Source of the DNA: an uncultured Nesterenkonia sp.
GTDB taxonomy: Bacteria > Actinomycetota > Actinomycetes > Actinomycetales > Micrococcaceae
Direction of reading: 5' to 3'
NCBI GenBank assembly: GCA_947494195.1
Contig: CANLUC010000003.1
Span: 372,001-436,000 of the forward strand
DNA length: 64,000 nt
Of this stretch, positions 51,010 through 59,900 are shown one piece after another. Every line of letters starts with the position of its first letter. Position 1 is the first letter of the stretch. The position numbers and the translations under genes are program-made. Below the pieces are notes generated by a model. The model had not been told where the DNA came from, made no database searches, and saw only the letters and a list, made by a program, of their open reading frames with translations.

Positions 51010-52149
51010 ATGGCTAGCATTCAGACCCGCTCGGGTCCCAAGGGAACCTCATTCCGCGTCACCTGGCGCGAAGATGGCTCGCAGAAAGTCGCGACCTACC
51101 GCTCCGAGGAAGCCGCGCTCAACTGGAAGCGGTTGATCGAGGCCGTCGGCAGCGCCGACGAGGCCGACCGCATCCTAGAGAAGCAGAACTCCACCTCCCC
51201 CACCGTCGATGAGGTGGCCGAGCACAGGCTCGAACTGCTGCGCGCCACGAGGGGCACCAAGGCCACCTACCGGCAGTACATGCGCACCCACATCTCCCCC
51301 GCCTTCGGCTCCTGGCCGGTAGACACAGTCAGCCCCGACGACTGTCGTCGGTTCGTCATAGCACTGGAGAACAAGGGGCGGGCGCCGAAGATGATCCACA
51401 ACATCTGCGGATGGCTGACCAGCCTCATGCTCCACGCTGAGGAACGCGGCTGGCGATCCGGCAACCCGATGAAGGCCGACATGCTCCCTCCCGTCGAGCG
51501 TTCGGACGCCACCGAGGCGAGCATGTTCCTCACCAAGAAGGAGGCTGACGCGATCATCGGCCGCGTGCGCCAGCCCTACCAGGACTTCTGTCTACTGATG
51601 CTCTCTACTGGGATGCGTCCATCAGAGATCCGCGCACTCACCGTGGCGGACGTTCTGTTGGATCAGCCACAGCCGGTCATCCGTGTCACCAAGGCGATGA
51701 AGAACAGCCGCGAGAAGGGAGGCTACGAGTACGTCGGGCCACCGAAGTCCAAGGCGTCGCGGCGTTCCGTGGGACTGCCGCCCTCAGCCGTGCGGATGCT
51801 CCGACCACACCTCGCAGGGCGACCCTCAACCGAGCCGCTGTTCCCCGGCGTGCGCACCGAGTACATGTCCCACAGCGCACCAGGCCGAGCGTTCAACAAG
51901 GGCGCCGCAGAGGCACGAGCATCGGGCAAGCTGCACAAGGACCCAGACCTGTACAGCCTGCGCCACACGCACGCCTCGCTCATGCTCGCTGCGGGCATGG
52001 AGACGTGGAAGCTCGCGAACCACCTCGGCCACGACGAGACGATGACACGGAAGGTCTACGGACACCTCATGCCAGAAGCCCAGTTCGAGGCGGCCACCTT
52101 CGCAGCAAAGGCGCTCGACGCCGGTATCGTGCTCGAGCATGCCCACTAG
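51010..52149 (+). CDS. int: Phage tyrosine recombinase (integrase)
   Basis: About 379 residues: an AP2-like N-terminal arm-binding domain (IQTRSGPKGTSFRVTWRED), a SAM-like core-binding domain (TVDEVAEHRLELLRATRG to NICGWLTSLMLHAEERGWRSGNP), and the catalytic domain with Arg in STGMRPSEIRAL, HTHAS after LYSLR (His and Arg of RHxH), LGHDE and the nucleophile Tyr in TRKVYGHLMP. It inserts and excises the prophage at tRNA-Pro. The frame runs back into the tRNA; the ATG at 51010 is chosen because TAGAAT sits 7 nt upstream and the AP2 domain starts there. Confidence 0.94.
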   Translation: MASIQTRSGPKGTSFRVTWREDGSQKVATYRSEEAALNWKRLIEAVGSADEADRILEKQNSTSPTVDEVAEHRLELLRATRGTKATYRQYMRTHISPAFGSWPVDTVSPDDCRRFVIALENKGRAPKMIHNICGWLTSLMLHAEERGWRSGNPMKADMLPPVERSDATEASMFLTKKEADAIIGRVRQPYQDFCLLMLSTGMRPSEIRALTVADVLLDQPQPVIRVTKAMKNSREKGGYEYVGPPKSKASRRSVGLPPSAVRMLRPHLAGRPSTEPLFPGVRTEYMSHSAPGRAFNKGAAEARASGKLHKDPDLYSLRHTHASLMLAAGMETWKLANHLGHDETMTRKVYGHLMPEAQFEAATFAAKALDAGIVLEHAH

Positions 52150-52383
52150 ACGCTGACTATCGGCGAGCGCCCCCCACTTCAAAACGTTCTGCGTCAAGTC
52201 AAAGCAGCCACACCTGATGCACTTCTACATTCGTTGAACCTGAACGCTTGCAAGGCACGGGTCAACTGCCCACCCCCGACCGAGACGAGGACCATCGCCG
52301 TTCAGCTTCGAGAATCGATGCAGCCACAGGCAGAAGGACGCACGGCCAGCTTCACGCAACAACAGGTGCGCGCAGGGTCCCCA

Positions 52384-52761
52384 CTAGCCTTGCGTGCCGC
52401 CTGATGTTGAGAAGTACGTCAGAACCGGTTTACGATCCACTCCCACCCACATCGCATTCTCGCCGCGGAGGAGAGCTCCGCTGCGGACGATGTGTATGAG
52501 TCCATTTCTTTGCTTCTCCTGCATGATCATCAAGACGAGGTCGTCGTCTGACCCGTAGTACTCGGGACGGCCGTGCACTTCGCCAACAGTGGCAGTCATC
52601 GGGACACCCCTGCGTTCGTATCGCACGCGATAGATGGGGAACTCCCCCTCCATCTCGGCGTCTCTGTCGGCCATCGTTTTCGCATAATCCCTGTACACAT
52701 TCAGCGCCTGCGTCTTGCTGCTAGCAGCAGGCACAAAGAAGCTTGGCGTATCGCTCGACAT
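52384..52761 (-). CDS. Hypothetical prophage protein
   Basis: 125 residues from the ATG at 52761, which has a GAAGGG SD 7 nt upstream. The sequence (SKTQALNVYRDYAKTMADRDAEM, FPIYRVRYERRGVPMTATVGE, DDLVLMIMQEKQRNGLIHIVRSG, MWVGVDRKPVLTYFS) looks like a mixed alpha/beta soluble protein; no family recognised. It is the only leftward gene between the integrase and the plus-strand accessory genes, a position often occupied by lysogeny-expressed cargo. No helix-turn-helix is seen, so it does not look like the repressor. Confidence 0.55.
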   Translation of the reverse strand: MSSDTPSFFVPAASSKTQALNVYRDYAKTMADRDAEMEGEFPIYRVRYERRGVPMTATVGEVHGRPEYYGSDDDLVLMIMQEKQRNGLIHIVRSGALLRGENAMWVGVDRKPVLTYFSTSGGTQG

Positions 52762-52932
52762 GTCAGTACCCTTCGTTGCGGTCAGCGCAGACCCTGCGCC
52801 TGCTCCGATAGTCACTCAGGACCGGCACAAATTGTGGGATGACCACTACTGTGATCTTGGCCGCACCGTGCCGATTTTGACGATGAATGCATGTTCACGA
52901 GTGATGTCCCTGCCCTGTGGCACTCTCGCCCT

Positions 52933-53214
52933 ATGAAGGCACCCCGCCCGCTCCCGGAGATGCTGATCTACGGAGAGCACAGCGTCACGCCGGAGGAGGT
53001 TCAGTCGGCGCCCTACCGGCGCGAACCCTACGTCCGCGTGGAGCTCCCCGACCTGGGCACAGTGGACGCGAAAGCCACCCGCTGGACCAAGACGCGAGTG
53101 CTGCTCCTGTGGGTGAACGCCGACCACGACAACCAATCGGCCTGGGTGCCGGCTGAATGGGTGAAGCGGATCGACCGGAGCGAGTCGAGCTGGCGAGATC
53201 CCTACGATCTGTAG
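52933..53214 (+). CDS. Hypothetical small prophage protein
   Basis: 93 residues, compact and charged: PRPLPEMLIYGEHSVTPEEV, APYRREPYVRVELPDLGTVDAK, WTKTRVLLLWVNADHDNQSAWVPAEWVKRI. The pattern suggests an SH3-like or small beta domain with a tryptophan-rich face. No family recognised with confidence. An ATG at 52891 would add 14 residues; the chosen start begins the conserved-looking region. It precedes the membrane protein gene by 30 bp on the same strand. Confidence 0.55.
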   Translation: MKAPRPLPEMLIYGEHSVTPEEVQSAPYRREPYVRVELPDLGTVDAKATRWTKTRVLLLWVNADHDNQSAWVPAEWVKRIDRSESSWRDPYDL

Positions 53215-53244
53215 GGACACATTCTGATTGGAAGAGGCTCGACC

Positions 53245-53769
53245 ATGGAAGCAGTGTGGCAAATAGTTGCATCTCTAACCGGGGCATTCATCGGTGGACT
53301 GATGGCACTTTGGGCAGGGCGTCGCTCTCAACAGAGAGCCGAATCCGCAGCTATCGAGCGGCTGAAAATCGAGCCGCTGTCTAAAGCGTGCAGCGATCTT
53401 GCGTCCCTAATAGACGCCACCGAGGCGAGCGTTTTTCTACGTGGAGACTCTTTCGACCCCGAGCGTGGAAGTGACGCCTTGCCTGCTGGAAGATTCATGG
53501 CCCACTCGCGCCGCATTGGGTACTGGTTGCCAGACAAGCGCGCTTTCGAGGCCCGCATGGAGGAGGCCTACTTCGAACTGGTACATGGATGGCACGTGGC
53601 ACCGACCAACGCGCCCGCTTATCTCGCCCGGCTCGACGCCATCATTGCCTATCGCCGAGCAGTTATAGATGCGCTCGCCCGGTTGCCTTTTGACGGCCAG
53701 CCGGAGTTCGACAGCTCAATGAGCTCGGCAGCTTCCGCCGCACGCATCGCAAAAGGAGAGCCTGAATAG
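53245..53769 (+). CDS. Hypothetical prophage protein with N-terminal membrane anchor
   Basis: 174 residues. A single N-terminal transmembrane helix (VWQIVASLTGAFIGGLMALWAG) is followed by a basic stop-transfer stretch (RRSQQRAE) and a mostly helical cytoplasmic domain (LKIEPLSKACSDLASLIDA; RAFEARMEEAYFELVHGWHV). SD GGAAGAGG precedes the ATG. Anchored helical proteins beside integrases are often superinfection-exclusion or defence cargo, but nothing here proves that. A strong bidirectional terminator follows. Confidence 0.6.
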   Translation: MEAVWQIVASLTGAFIGGLMALWAGRRSQQRAESAAIERLKIEPLSKACSDLASLIDATEASVFLRGDSFDPERGSDALPAGRFMAHSRRIGYWLPDKRAFEARMEEAYFELVHGWHVAPTNAPAYLARLDAIIAYRRAVIDALARLPFDGQPEFDSSMSSAASAARIAKGEPE

Positions 53770-53804
53770 TTCCGTCCGAGGCCTTCAAAGAGCGGCGACA
53801 CACA

Positions 53805-53847
53805 AAAACCGCCCCGCCCTGCCAGCTAAGGCAGTGCGGGGCGGTTC
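53805..53847. terminator. Bidirectional terminator between accessory and lysis genes
   Basis: A long hairpin, AACCGCCCCGC / GCGGGGCGGTT with inner CTGCC/GGCAG, preceded by an A-run and followed by TTCTG. It serves the plus-strand accessory genes and the convergent late operon. Confidence 0.85.
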
Positions 53848-53862
53848 TGTGTGGTGGCGAGT

Positions 53863-54147
53863 TCAGCCGCCGCGAGGTGCGGCGGCGGTCTCACGGTTGC
53901 CGGACGACGGGTTGCCGTCCCTGCGGCCGGAGCGCAGAGACATCAGCACGGACGCCACGGCAGCGATGGTCGAGGTGCCGACGATGTTGATCGCGGTGAT
54001 GCCGATGCTCGACCAGTTCAGTTCGAGCACGTTGATGAGTCCGGTGACCTCGCCGCCGAACGTCGCGAGGACGAGTGCGGCGAGGGTCTGCTCGAACGTC
54101 TTGAGTGCGCGCTCTCGGGCGGCGCTCCAGAATGCAGCGGTGTACAT
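53863..54147 (-). CDS. Phage holin, r1t-like
   Basis: 94 residues with two membrane segments (LAALVLATFGG; IGITAINIVGTSTIAAVASVLMSL) after an amphipathic start MYTAAFWSAARERALKTFEQT, then a charged Arg-rich tail. This is the layout of r1t-type holins, which make membrane lesions that release endolysin. It sits at the end of the late operon, next to the lysin, as in many actinophages. Confidence 0.82.
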   Translation of the reverse strand: MYTAAFWSAARERALKTFEQTLAALVLATFGGEVTGLINVLELNWSSIGITAINIVGTSTIAAVASVLMSLRSGRRDGNPSSGNRETAAAPRGG

Positions 54148-54150
54148 GGG

Positions 54151-54369
54151 TCAGTTCTCCTCTCGGTTGGCGACTGCCGCCCGGACGGCGCAGTCTTTGG
54201 ACTCCAGCAGCTTGCGCAGCCCGGCGGTGAGCTCGGGGCTGTCGGGTAGCTGCGCGAGCAACGTGTTTGCCAGCTCCTTGTATGGGCCGGAGACGGCTTG
54301 CAGGTCGGCGGCCTGGTGTTCGTTGTCGAACCACCGGACAACCTGCTCAGTGGACGCACGGCGAGCCAT
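54151..54369 (-). CDS. Small protein resembling Acb2/Tad1 hairpin-domain anti-defence proteins
   Basis: 72 residues, predicted all-helical. The segment YKELANTLLAQLPDSPELTA followed by GLRKLLESKDCAVRAAVAN fits the remembered pattern K-x-LA-x-x-L-x-x-x-xP-x-x-x-E-x-x-x-x-L-x-KL-x-E-x(5)-A-x-x-A-x-A of Acb2/Tad1-like hairpins. Those short phage proteins form helical-hairpin oligomers that sequester cyclic nucleotides and block CBASS or Thoeris. The N-terminus (VVRWFDNEHQAADLQAV) would be the first helix. It sits 12 bp upstream of holin start codon side and downstream of the endolysin on the same strand. Alternative: an unrelated lysis accessory protein. Confidence 0.55.
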   Translation of the reverse strand: MARRASTEQVVRWFDNEHQAADLQAVSGPYKELANTLLAQLPDSPELTAGLRKLLESKDCAVRAAVANREEN

Positions 54370-54381
54370 GACGTGCCCCTC

Positions 54382-55542
54382 TCAGTAGTGGGAGTAGTGC
54401 TTCGGTGCGACGTCGAGGAACTGGCGCTGCCAGTTGAGCCAGTCGATCTCGGCGTTGAGCTGGATCGGGCCCTGATGGCCGTCGATCCGGCCCTGGTAGA
54501 AGGGCTCACCGTTCGGCGCCTTGCGATCCGCGAGCGCCTGTTGCATCCGTGCGTGGCCGTTGCCGGACTTGTAGCTGCGTGCGGCGAGCCAGTCGAGCTT
54601 GGCGGTCCACACGTTGCTCGCGTCGTGGCCGACCTGCGTGAGCAGCTCGCGCCAGGCGTAGTCGAGCTCGTCGGAGTCGCGGCCGGTGCGAGGCATATCT
54701 CGCATGGGCCAGTCGCCGGGCAGCAGTCCGCGACGCTTGACGCCGTTGGACTTCTCGACGCGGCGGTTCGGGAACCAGTAGTCCCCGACCTTTGTGTGCC
54801 AGTCGGACTCCCCCTCGGATGCGTTGAGCACCTGGCCTGCCTTGACGTCGATCACTGCGCGGTAGGACGAGTTCGGGCCCATGCGCAGCGCCCCGTCCTC
54901 GGTGGCGACGATGAAGCCGGAGAATGGGCCGGGGCCCTGTGTGCCGTTCTGCGGCTCCCCGGCGCTCGCGGTGCTGTACTCGCCCGCAACCTTGCGTGCG
55001 GCGATCTCGTTGATGTCCTGCCGGGCGGCACAGCCGAACCGACCAGGGCAGGTCGTCCCGTTCAGGTCGTGATGGCAGTGAGTCCAGCGCGGCGCGGCCA
55101 CGATGCCCTCGTGCCAGGCCGAGACGATGGCGTCGGCCATCGACTCTTTCTGCTCCTGGTTGATGTCGTACACGTCGGCGTTGCCGACCAGGACGAACGC
55201 GAATGCTCGCGTGTTGTAGCCGCCTGTGTGTGCGCCGAGCCGGGAGAACCCGAGGCCCTGGTAGCAGCGCGCCGAGGGGAAGCAGGCGCCGGTATAGCTG
55301 ATGCCACCGCCGAACCTGTTCTGCCCGATCTGCTCCAGTGCCCGCATAGCGGAGTGCTCACGGGAGAACGGGATCTCGACGGGGAGCTGCTCGGTCACCG
55401 AGTGGTGGATCACCGCAATCGGTAGCGGGTAGGCGTGGAGTCTGGAGCCGAACCCGTTGCGATAGCGGGCGCCCCACTCGTCGCGGGTGACCAGTGCTTC
55501 GAACCATCGTGCCGCGATCTGTGCGACTGTCTCTCCGCTCAT
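54382..55542 (-). CDS. Endolysin: N-acetylmuramoyl-L-alanine amidase with C-terminal domains
   Basis: 386 residues. Residues ~15-175 form an amidase_2/PGRP-type zinc amidase: first zinc His in VIHHSVTEQ, GGISYTGACFPSARCYQGLGF, HTGGYNTRAFAFVLVGN, and HCHHDLNGTTCPG with the second His and the Cys ligand. A linker leads to an SH3b-like part (GALRMGPNSSYRAVIDVKAG) and a tryptophan-rich C-terminal region (DYAWRELLTQ, WTAKLDWLAAR). It cuts the peptide from the glycan in the host wall. Its ATG overlaps the stop of a 46-residue upstream gene. Confidence 0.9.
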   Translation of the reverse strand: MSGETVAQIAARWFEALVTRDEWGARYRNGFGSRLHAYPLPIAVIHHSVTEQLPVEIPFSREHSAMRALEQIGQNRFGGGISYTGACFPSARCYQGLGFSRLGAHTGGYNTRAFAFVLVGNADVYDINQEQKESMADAIVSAWHEGIVAAPRWTHCHHDLNGTTCPGRFGCAARQDINEIAARKVAGEYSTASAGEPQNGTQGPGPFSGFIVATEDGALRMGPNSSYRAVIDVKAGQVLNASEGESDWHTKVGDYWFPNRRVEKSNGVKRRGLLPGDWPMRDMPRTGRDSDELDYAWRELLTQVGHDASNVWTAKLDWLAARSYKSGNGHARMQQALADRKAPNGEPFYQGRIDGHQGPIQLNAEIDWLNWQRQFLDVAPKHYSHY

Positions 55543-55679
55543 CGTCCGGCCTCCTGATCGTGGTAGCGAGGTGCATCGTCGGCGTCTGCCGCGAAGATGC
55601 CCTCGGCCTGTTCGTCTGTGATGTCGTCATCGAGATCGACCTGCACCCCGCAGAAGGGGTCTTCCTTTTTCCAGCCCAT
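55539..55679 (-). CDS. Small acidic prophage protein upstream of the endolysin
   Basis: A 46-codon gene: start MGWKKEDPFCGVQVDLDDD, then an acidic stretch and ending in EAGR. The SD GGAGGT is 4 nt before the ATG, and the TGA overlaps the endolysin ATG, so it is translated and coupled. Function unknown; it may set endolysin expression. A GC-rich hairpin (AGGCCCCG/CGGGGCCT, 55711-55737) lies just upstream. Confidence 0.65.
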   Translation of the reverse strand: MGWKKEDPFCGVQVDLDDDITDEQAEGIFAADADDAPRYHDQEAGR

Positions 55680-55754
55680 AGCAACCTCCAGGTGTGTTCG
55701 GGCATGAGTAAGGCCCCGTCCATGTGGATCGGGGCCTGGTGTCGTCGTGTTGGT

Positions 55755-56258
55755 TTATTGGCGCTGTCGTCGGCGCATCCGCTCGATGTGCCTGCGGATC
55801 TTGTGCGGAGAGTCGGTGTCCGGCGCGGGCGGCTTGGAGCCGCGTGCGCGCCAGTCATCGAGAACGAATCCCGCGACCTCTTCGATGAGTAGCTGCTGGT
55901 CTTGGTTCTGCGCCTGCTGCGTGCGGTTCTCCTCGCGCAGCTCACGGTTCACCTTCCACAGCGCCTCGTGCTTGCGATTGAGCTCCGCATAGGCCGAACG
56001 CAGGTCCTTGACCTCGGCGTCGAGGCGCGCCATCCATTCGGTCGCCTGCGCCCACGTCGCCCCGGAGAGATCCGCCTGACGATCCTGCGCAGCTTGCTCC
56101 AGGATCGCCTGCCGGTCGGCCTCTGCCTTAGCCGCGTCCGCCGACCGTTGCGCAGCCGCACGCTTAGCGGCCGTCCTGCTCTTGTGAACCCCCAGCAGCC
56201 ACGCGAAAAGGCCCGTGACGGCGGCGGCTAGCACCGGGTCGGGTACGGCGTCCATCAT
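55755..56258 (-). CDS. Prophage coiled-coil protein with N-terminal membrane anchor
   Basis: 167 residues. A hydrophobic segment near the start (VLAAAVTGLFAWLLGVHKS) precedes an Ala/Gln/Glu-rich helical region with heptads (AKRAAAQRSADAAKAEADRQ; YAELNRKHEALWKVNRELRE) and an arginine-rich C-terminus. Probably a membrane-tethered coiled coil; spanin-like or lysis-accessory roles are possible, but Gram-positive phages rarely need spanins. Its ATG overlaps the stop of the preceding gene. Confidence 0.65.
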   Translation of the reverse strand: MMDAVPDPVLAAAVTGLFAWLLGVHKSRTAAKRAAAQRSADAAKAEADRQAILEQAAQDRQADLSGATWAQATEWMARLDAEVKDLRSAYAELNRKHEALWKVNRELREENRTQQAQNQDQQLLIEEVAGFVLDDWRARGSKPPAPDTDSPHKIRRHIERMRRRQRQ

Positions 56259-56452
56259 CCGGTCGCACCCTCCTCCGGCGTGGACTCCAGCTCCGCGACC
56301 CGAGCGTTGGCCTGTTCGAGCTCGGCCCGAACCTGTTCGAGCTCAGCCCGGACCTGTTCGAGCTCCAGCTCTGTGAACGTGAGTTGCAAGTCGGCGTCTG
56401 CGAACTTCATGGTTTGCCGCCGGATCACCGACTCATTGGTTTTCTGATCCAT
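56255..56452 (-). CDS. Small prophage coiled-coil protein with exact heptad repeats
   Basis: 65 residues, of which the middle consists of three near-identical heptads (LEQVRAE, LEQVRAE, LEQANAR) encoded by 21-bp DNA repeats, giving an ideal leucine-register coiled coil. Ends in VAELESTPEEGATG. It lies between the chitin-binding-like protein and the anchored coiled-coil gene, all translationally linked. A structural linker is likely; exact role unknown. Confidence 0.62.
   Translation of the reverse strand: MDQKTNESVIRRQTMKFADADLQLTFTELELEQVRAELEQVRAELEQANARVAELESTPEEGATG
56311..56365 (-). repeat. Three 21-bp repeats encoding heptads
   Basis: CCTGTTCGAGCTC recurs at 56311, 56332 and 56353 with a 21-bp period, matching one coiled-coil heptad per unit. 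Slippage here would change coil length without breaking the frame. Confidence 0.75.
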
Positions 56453-56463
56453 GTGTGTGCCTC

Positions 56464-56955
56464 CTAGAGCTTTGTATAGAGCGACGTGACGACGTCTGGC
56501 GTCCAGTCCGGTTGCGAGGTGTGCGCCTGCCGCACCTCGTAGGGCTCCCCCTCATAGGTGAGCGGGTCGCCCACCGCGTAGGCGTGGCCGTTCGGATCCC
56601 ACTCGCCGTCGCCCGAGCCGCCCTCCGGCGCGACCTCCTCCCACCAGCGATAAGACTGCGGATCGTCGGGGTCGCCCGGCATGGCCGTGTTCGCGTTGAC
56701 CTTGCTCCGGTAGAGCGCCCCCTCGCGGGTCGCCGTCCACCCTTTCGGGTAGGCATCGTGGGCGCCGGAGGGCTCATCCCACTCGGCGCCCATCACGCGA
56801 CCCGTCGCTGCGAGGTATTCCCGATTCAGCTTGTCCATCCTTTTCGGGATCTCCTCGGCCGTCTTGCGCTGCCGCATTTCTGCGCTGATGATGCCGAAGC
56901 TCTCACTGAGCTCGGCAGGGCTCATCGCCTGCGCCTCCTCCTGCGTGACGTTCAT
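56464..56955 (-). CDS. Phage tail-associated protein with carbohydrate-binding (ChiA1/CBM5-12-like) module
   Basis: 163 residues. An N-terminal helical part (NVTQEEAQAMSPAELSESFG) is followed by a C-terminal WDPNGHAYAVGDPLTYEGEPYEVRQAHTSQPDWTPD segment (in parts: GHAYAVGDPLTYEG; QAHTSQPDWTP) that matches chitin-binding modules of the CBM5/12 type, often found on phage tail fibres. A further aromatic block (YPKGWTATREGALYRS) may be a second module. Its stop side and start overlap neighbours; it would help surface binding. Confidence 0.75.
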   Translation of the reverse strand: MNVTQEEAQAMSPAELSESFGIISAEMRQRKTAEEIPKRMDKLNREYLAATGRVMGAEWDEPSGAHDAYPKGWTATREGALYRSKVNANTAMPGDPDDPQSYRWWEEVAPEGGSGDGEWDPNGHAYAVGDPLTYEGEPYEVRQAHTSQPDWTPDVVTSLYTKL

Positions 56956-59900
56956 TCCACTCCTCCCAGCGCCTTGACTTGCGCCTCTAGATCGTCCAGC
57001 CGTGTTTCCTGCTCTCTGTTCCAGAGGATCAGCGCCTCGGGGACACGGTCATAAGCGACGCCGAGCAGCGAGCCGTCCTCGTCCCAGGTGTTGAGCACAG
57101 TGAGCCCGAGCTCCTCGACGTCCTGCGCGATCAGGCCAAGCTGCACGGGCGGGTTGCCGCCCCGCTCCATCTCTCCACGGTCGCGGAAAGTCGTCGGGTT
57201 GAGCCGCTTGATCGCGTCCAGATCCAGCAACGGATCCCGATCGATGTCGATCTTTCCTCCCTCCAGAGAGGACGACCGATACATGATGTAGTTGCCGTCC
57301 TGGTAGACATTCGGGGAGTACGAACCGCTGCGGGTGTACACCTTGGAATAGGCACCATTGGACGAATGGCGCCCCGTGATGAATCCCTCGGTGGCATCCG
57401 AGTTACTGGCATTCGTGCCGATCCGCACCTCGCCACCGGGATCACGGGTCTCCAGGATGAGATCCTGTCGAGCCGAAACCCTCGTGGTGTGCCGGTCACT
57501 GTGAATGCCCTCAATCTGGTCACGCCCGATGCTGAATCGGCCGTCCTGCCAGAGCGCCACACGAGTGCGGTCGTGCCCACCGTCCTCGCGGGACGATGCG
57601 AACACCGTGAGCCCGCCGTCGGCCTCCCCCTCAGCGCCCGTGCCCATGCCGAGGTAAGCCGGGTCCAGGCCTCCCCCAGACAGGATCTCCAGGCGAGGGA
57701 ATGAGAAGTTCGAGTCAGGGCCTTTCAGCCACACGTACCGCGATTCGGTGCCCGACCGGATCGTGCCGATGGCCTCGACGTCACCAGCGAAAAAGGCGCC
57801 GCGATAGCCTGCGCGGAACACCGTGTCGCCGTTCTGCGTCGCCGCGAACTCGCCACCGTCCGCGCCGCCCGACATTCGCGCCCCGCCGGGACTATCGCCA
57901 TAGATGCTGTCTGCCGTCGAGACGTTGCCGCCGATGACGTCGGCGCCCTCGACGCGGCCGCCCATAATGACGGCGCCCTCGATCTGCTTGAACTTGGCGC
58001 TGTTGCCGAGCAGAGTGTCGATCTGCGCCTCGGAGAACTTCGCCATGCCAGCGAACAGGATCTCCATACGAGCCTCGCTCGCGGCGAGGTCGTCCACGTC
58101 GATCTTCGGCGCCTTGACTGCGCCGTCCTCGATCTGGACGGCGCCGACTTTCTCGTAGAGCTGCCAGCCGGTGAACCACTGGTAGCCGTCCGTGGTGTCG
58201 CCGTTCTGGTGGTTGGCGTACACCTGAATGCCCGCCTCGGTGGCTCCCCCTGGCGCCGTGAATGAGCCTCTAAACTCCTCCCACTCGTAGCTCAGGGTTT
58301 CCGCGCCACTGATCGGGTAGGGGTTGGAGGCCCCATCCGTCAGCATCTGAATGTAGAACCGTTTGCCCGCGTTGTCCCCGCGCACGAGGACTCGGAGGTG
58401 GTACTGCTGACCTGCTTCCAGGGGCACGACGCCCTCGGACTTCGTGGTGGTTCGGCCCTCGACCCATAGCGAGGGTTGGCCGTCGGGTCCGTTGCCGTCG
58501 TTGCGCCCAAAGTTGGAGTCGCCGCCCCAGAACGCCTCGTGCCCCTTGTCCCCCTGTGTGAGTGAGGCATTAGGGATGAGGTTCGAGCCGCGACCGACGA
58601 CCAGCTTCTCCAGAGAGATCGCGTGGTCCTTGATGAGCACGCCGCCGATCAGGGCCTCATCAAACTCGGCCAGCCGACCCCGGATCAGGTTCACCATTGC
58701 CGAGTCGAGGAATGCCTTAGAGGCAGTGAAGTCCTCCATGTCGGCGTGGCGGGCCTTGATCCCTCCGTCCTCCAGCGCGACGCCGCCGATCCAACCCTCA
58801 CGAGCATCGAGTCGGTCGTACACGCCGAGGTTCGCGAAAATGCGGTCGGCCACGACGCGGCCGAATGCCGCGTTGTCGGTGACGAGCAGCCAATCCTGCT
58901 CCTCGTGATCCCACCAGTAGCGAGCGTTGTTCTCGGCGGTGTTGATCCAGATGCCCGACTCCGCAGCGGCATTCGGCGTGTCGCCGTCCCAATAGCTATC
59001 AACCGCCGCGTGGGCCTCGGCCTCGGTATCGGCCACCGCGATGACGACGCGGTCTACCCAAAGACGAGAGCCCACGTTGTCACCGGAGTCGATCTGGATA
59101 TCCAGGTCGCCTCGATCACGGTCTGCACCGGCCTGCGTGACCCATTTGTACTCGGCGCCCGTGTACCAAGGCGCATCGATCCACTCGCCATTGGCAAACC
59201 CCGACGTGTCGCCAAAGGTTCCCCAGCGGAATTGCACTTTGCGCGACTGCTCGGTGGCGACCAGGGCGCGGGCCGCGAGCCACTGCCCACCGTTGAAGTA
59301 AACACGGCCGGATCGGACTCGTGCGTCTCCGGTCCCGTCTGAGGTGAGCTCGATGAGATCACCGCTGCCGCGATGCCCCCAAAATGCTTCCCAATCCGTA
59401 GTGCGCCAGTCTGCGAACCCGACATGCCACCATGAGTCGCCGTCCTCAAAGGACGGATTTTGCGCGAGGTTTCGCGCCACCTCCACGCCGTTCACACGCT
59501 TGATCGACTCGGAGGCGTGTGCGCCGTAGGCCCACTCATAGGTGGCGGCGCCCTGCGGGGCCGGGGGTGGCGTGTCTTGCGTCCACGTCTTTGCGTTCGT
59601 CCCCGTCAGCGCCGCGACTCCGCTCGTGACGGCGTCCAGCTCTGACGTTGACGCCTTGGCCTCTAGGTCGTCCTCCAGTTCGCCCTGCCGCTTCTCCAGC
59701 GCGCTCATAGCCTCGGGATCCCACTCTGAGTCCCACTCGTCGCGGAACTCCTGGAGGTTCGCCATCGTGGACGTCAGCGCCGCAGTCAGCGTGGTCTGTA
59801 GACCCTCGCCCACGCGGTCGGATATCGATGCGACCTCACTGCGAATCTCCTCGGAGTCCACGAGCTCGGGCGCGTCGATCACCAGGGCCTCCGACCATTC

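Noticed and set aside
50544-51020. Minus-strand frames with 'GLAGFEPTTFRPPDGRATKL'
   Set aside because: Artefactual translation across the tRNA-Pro gene.
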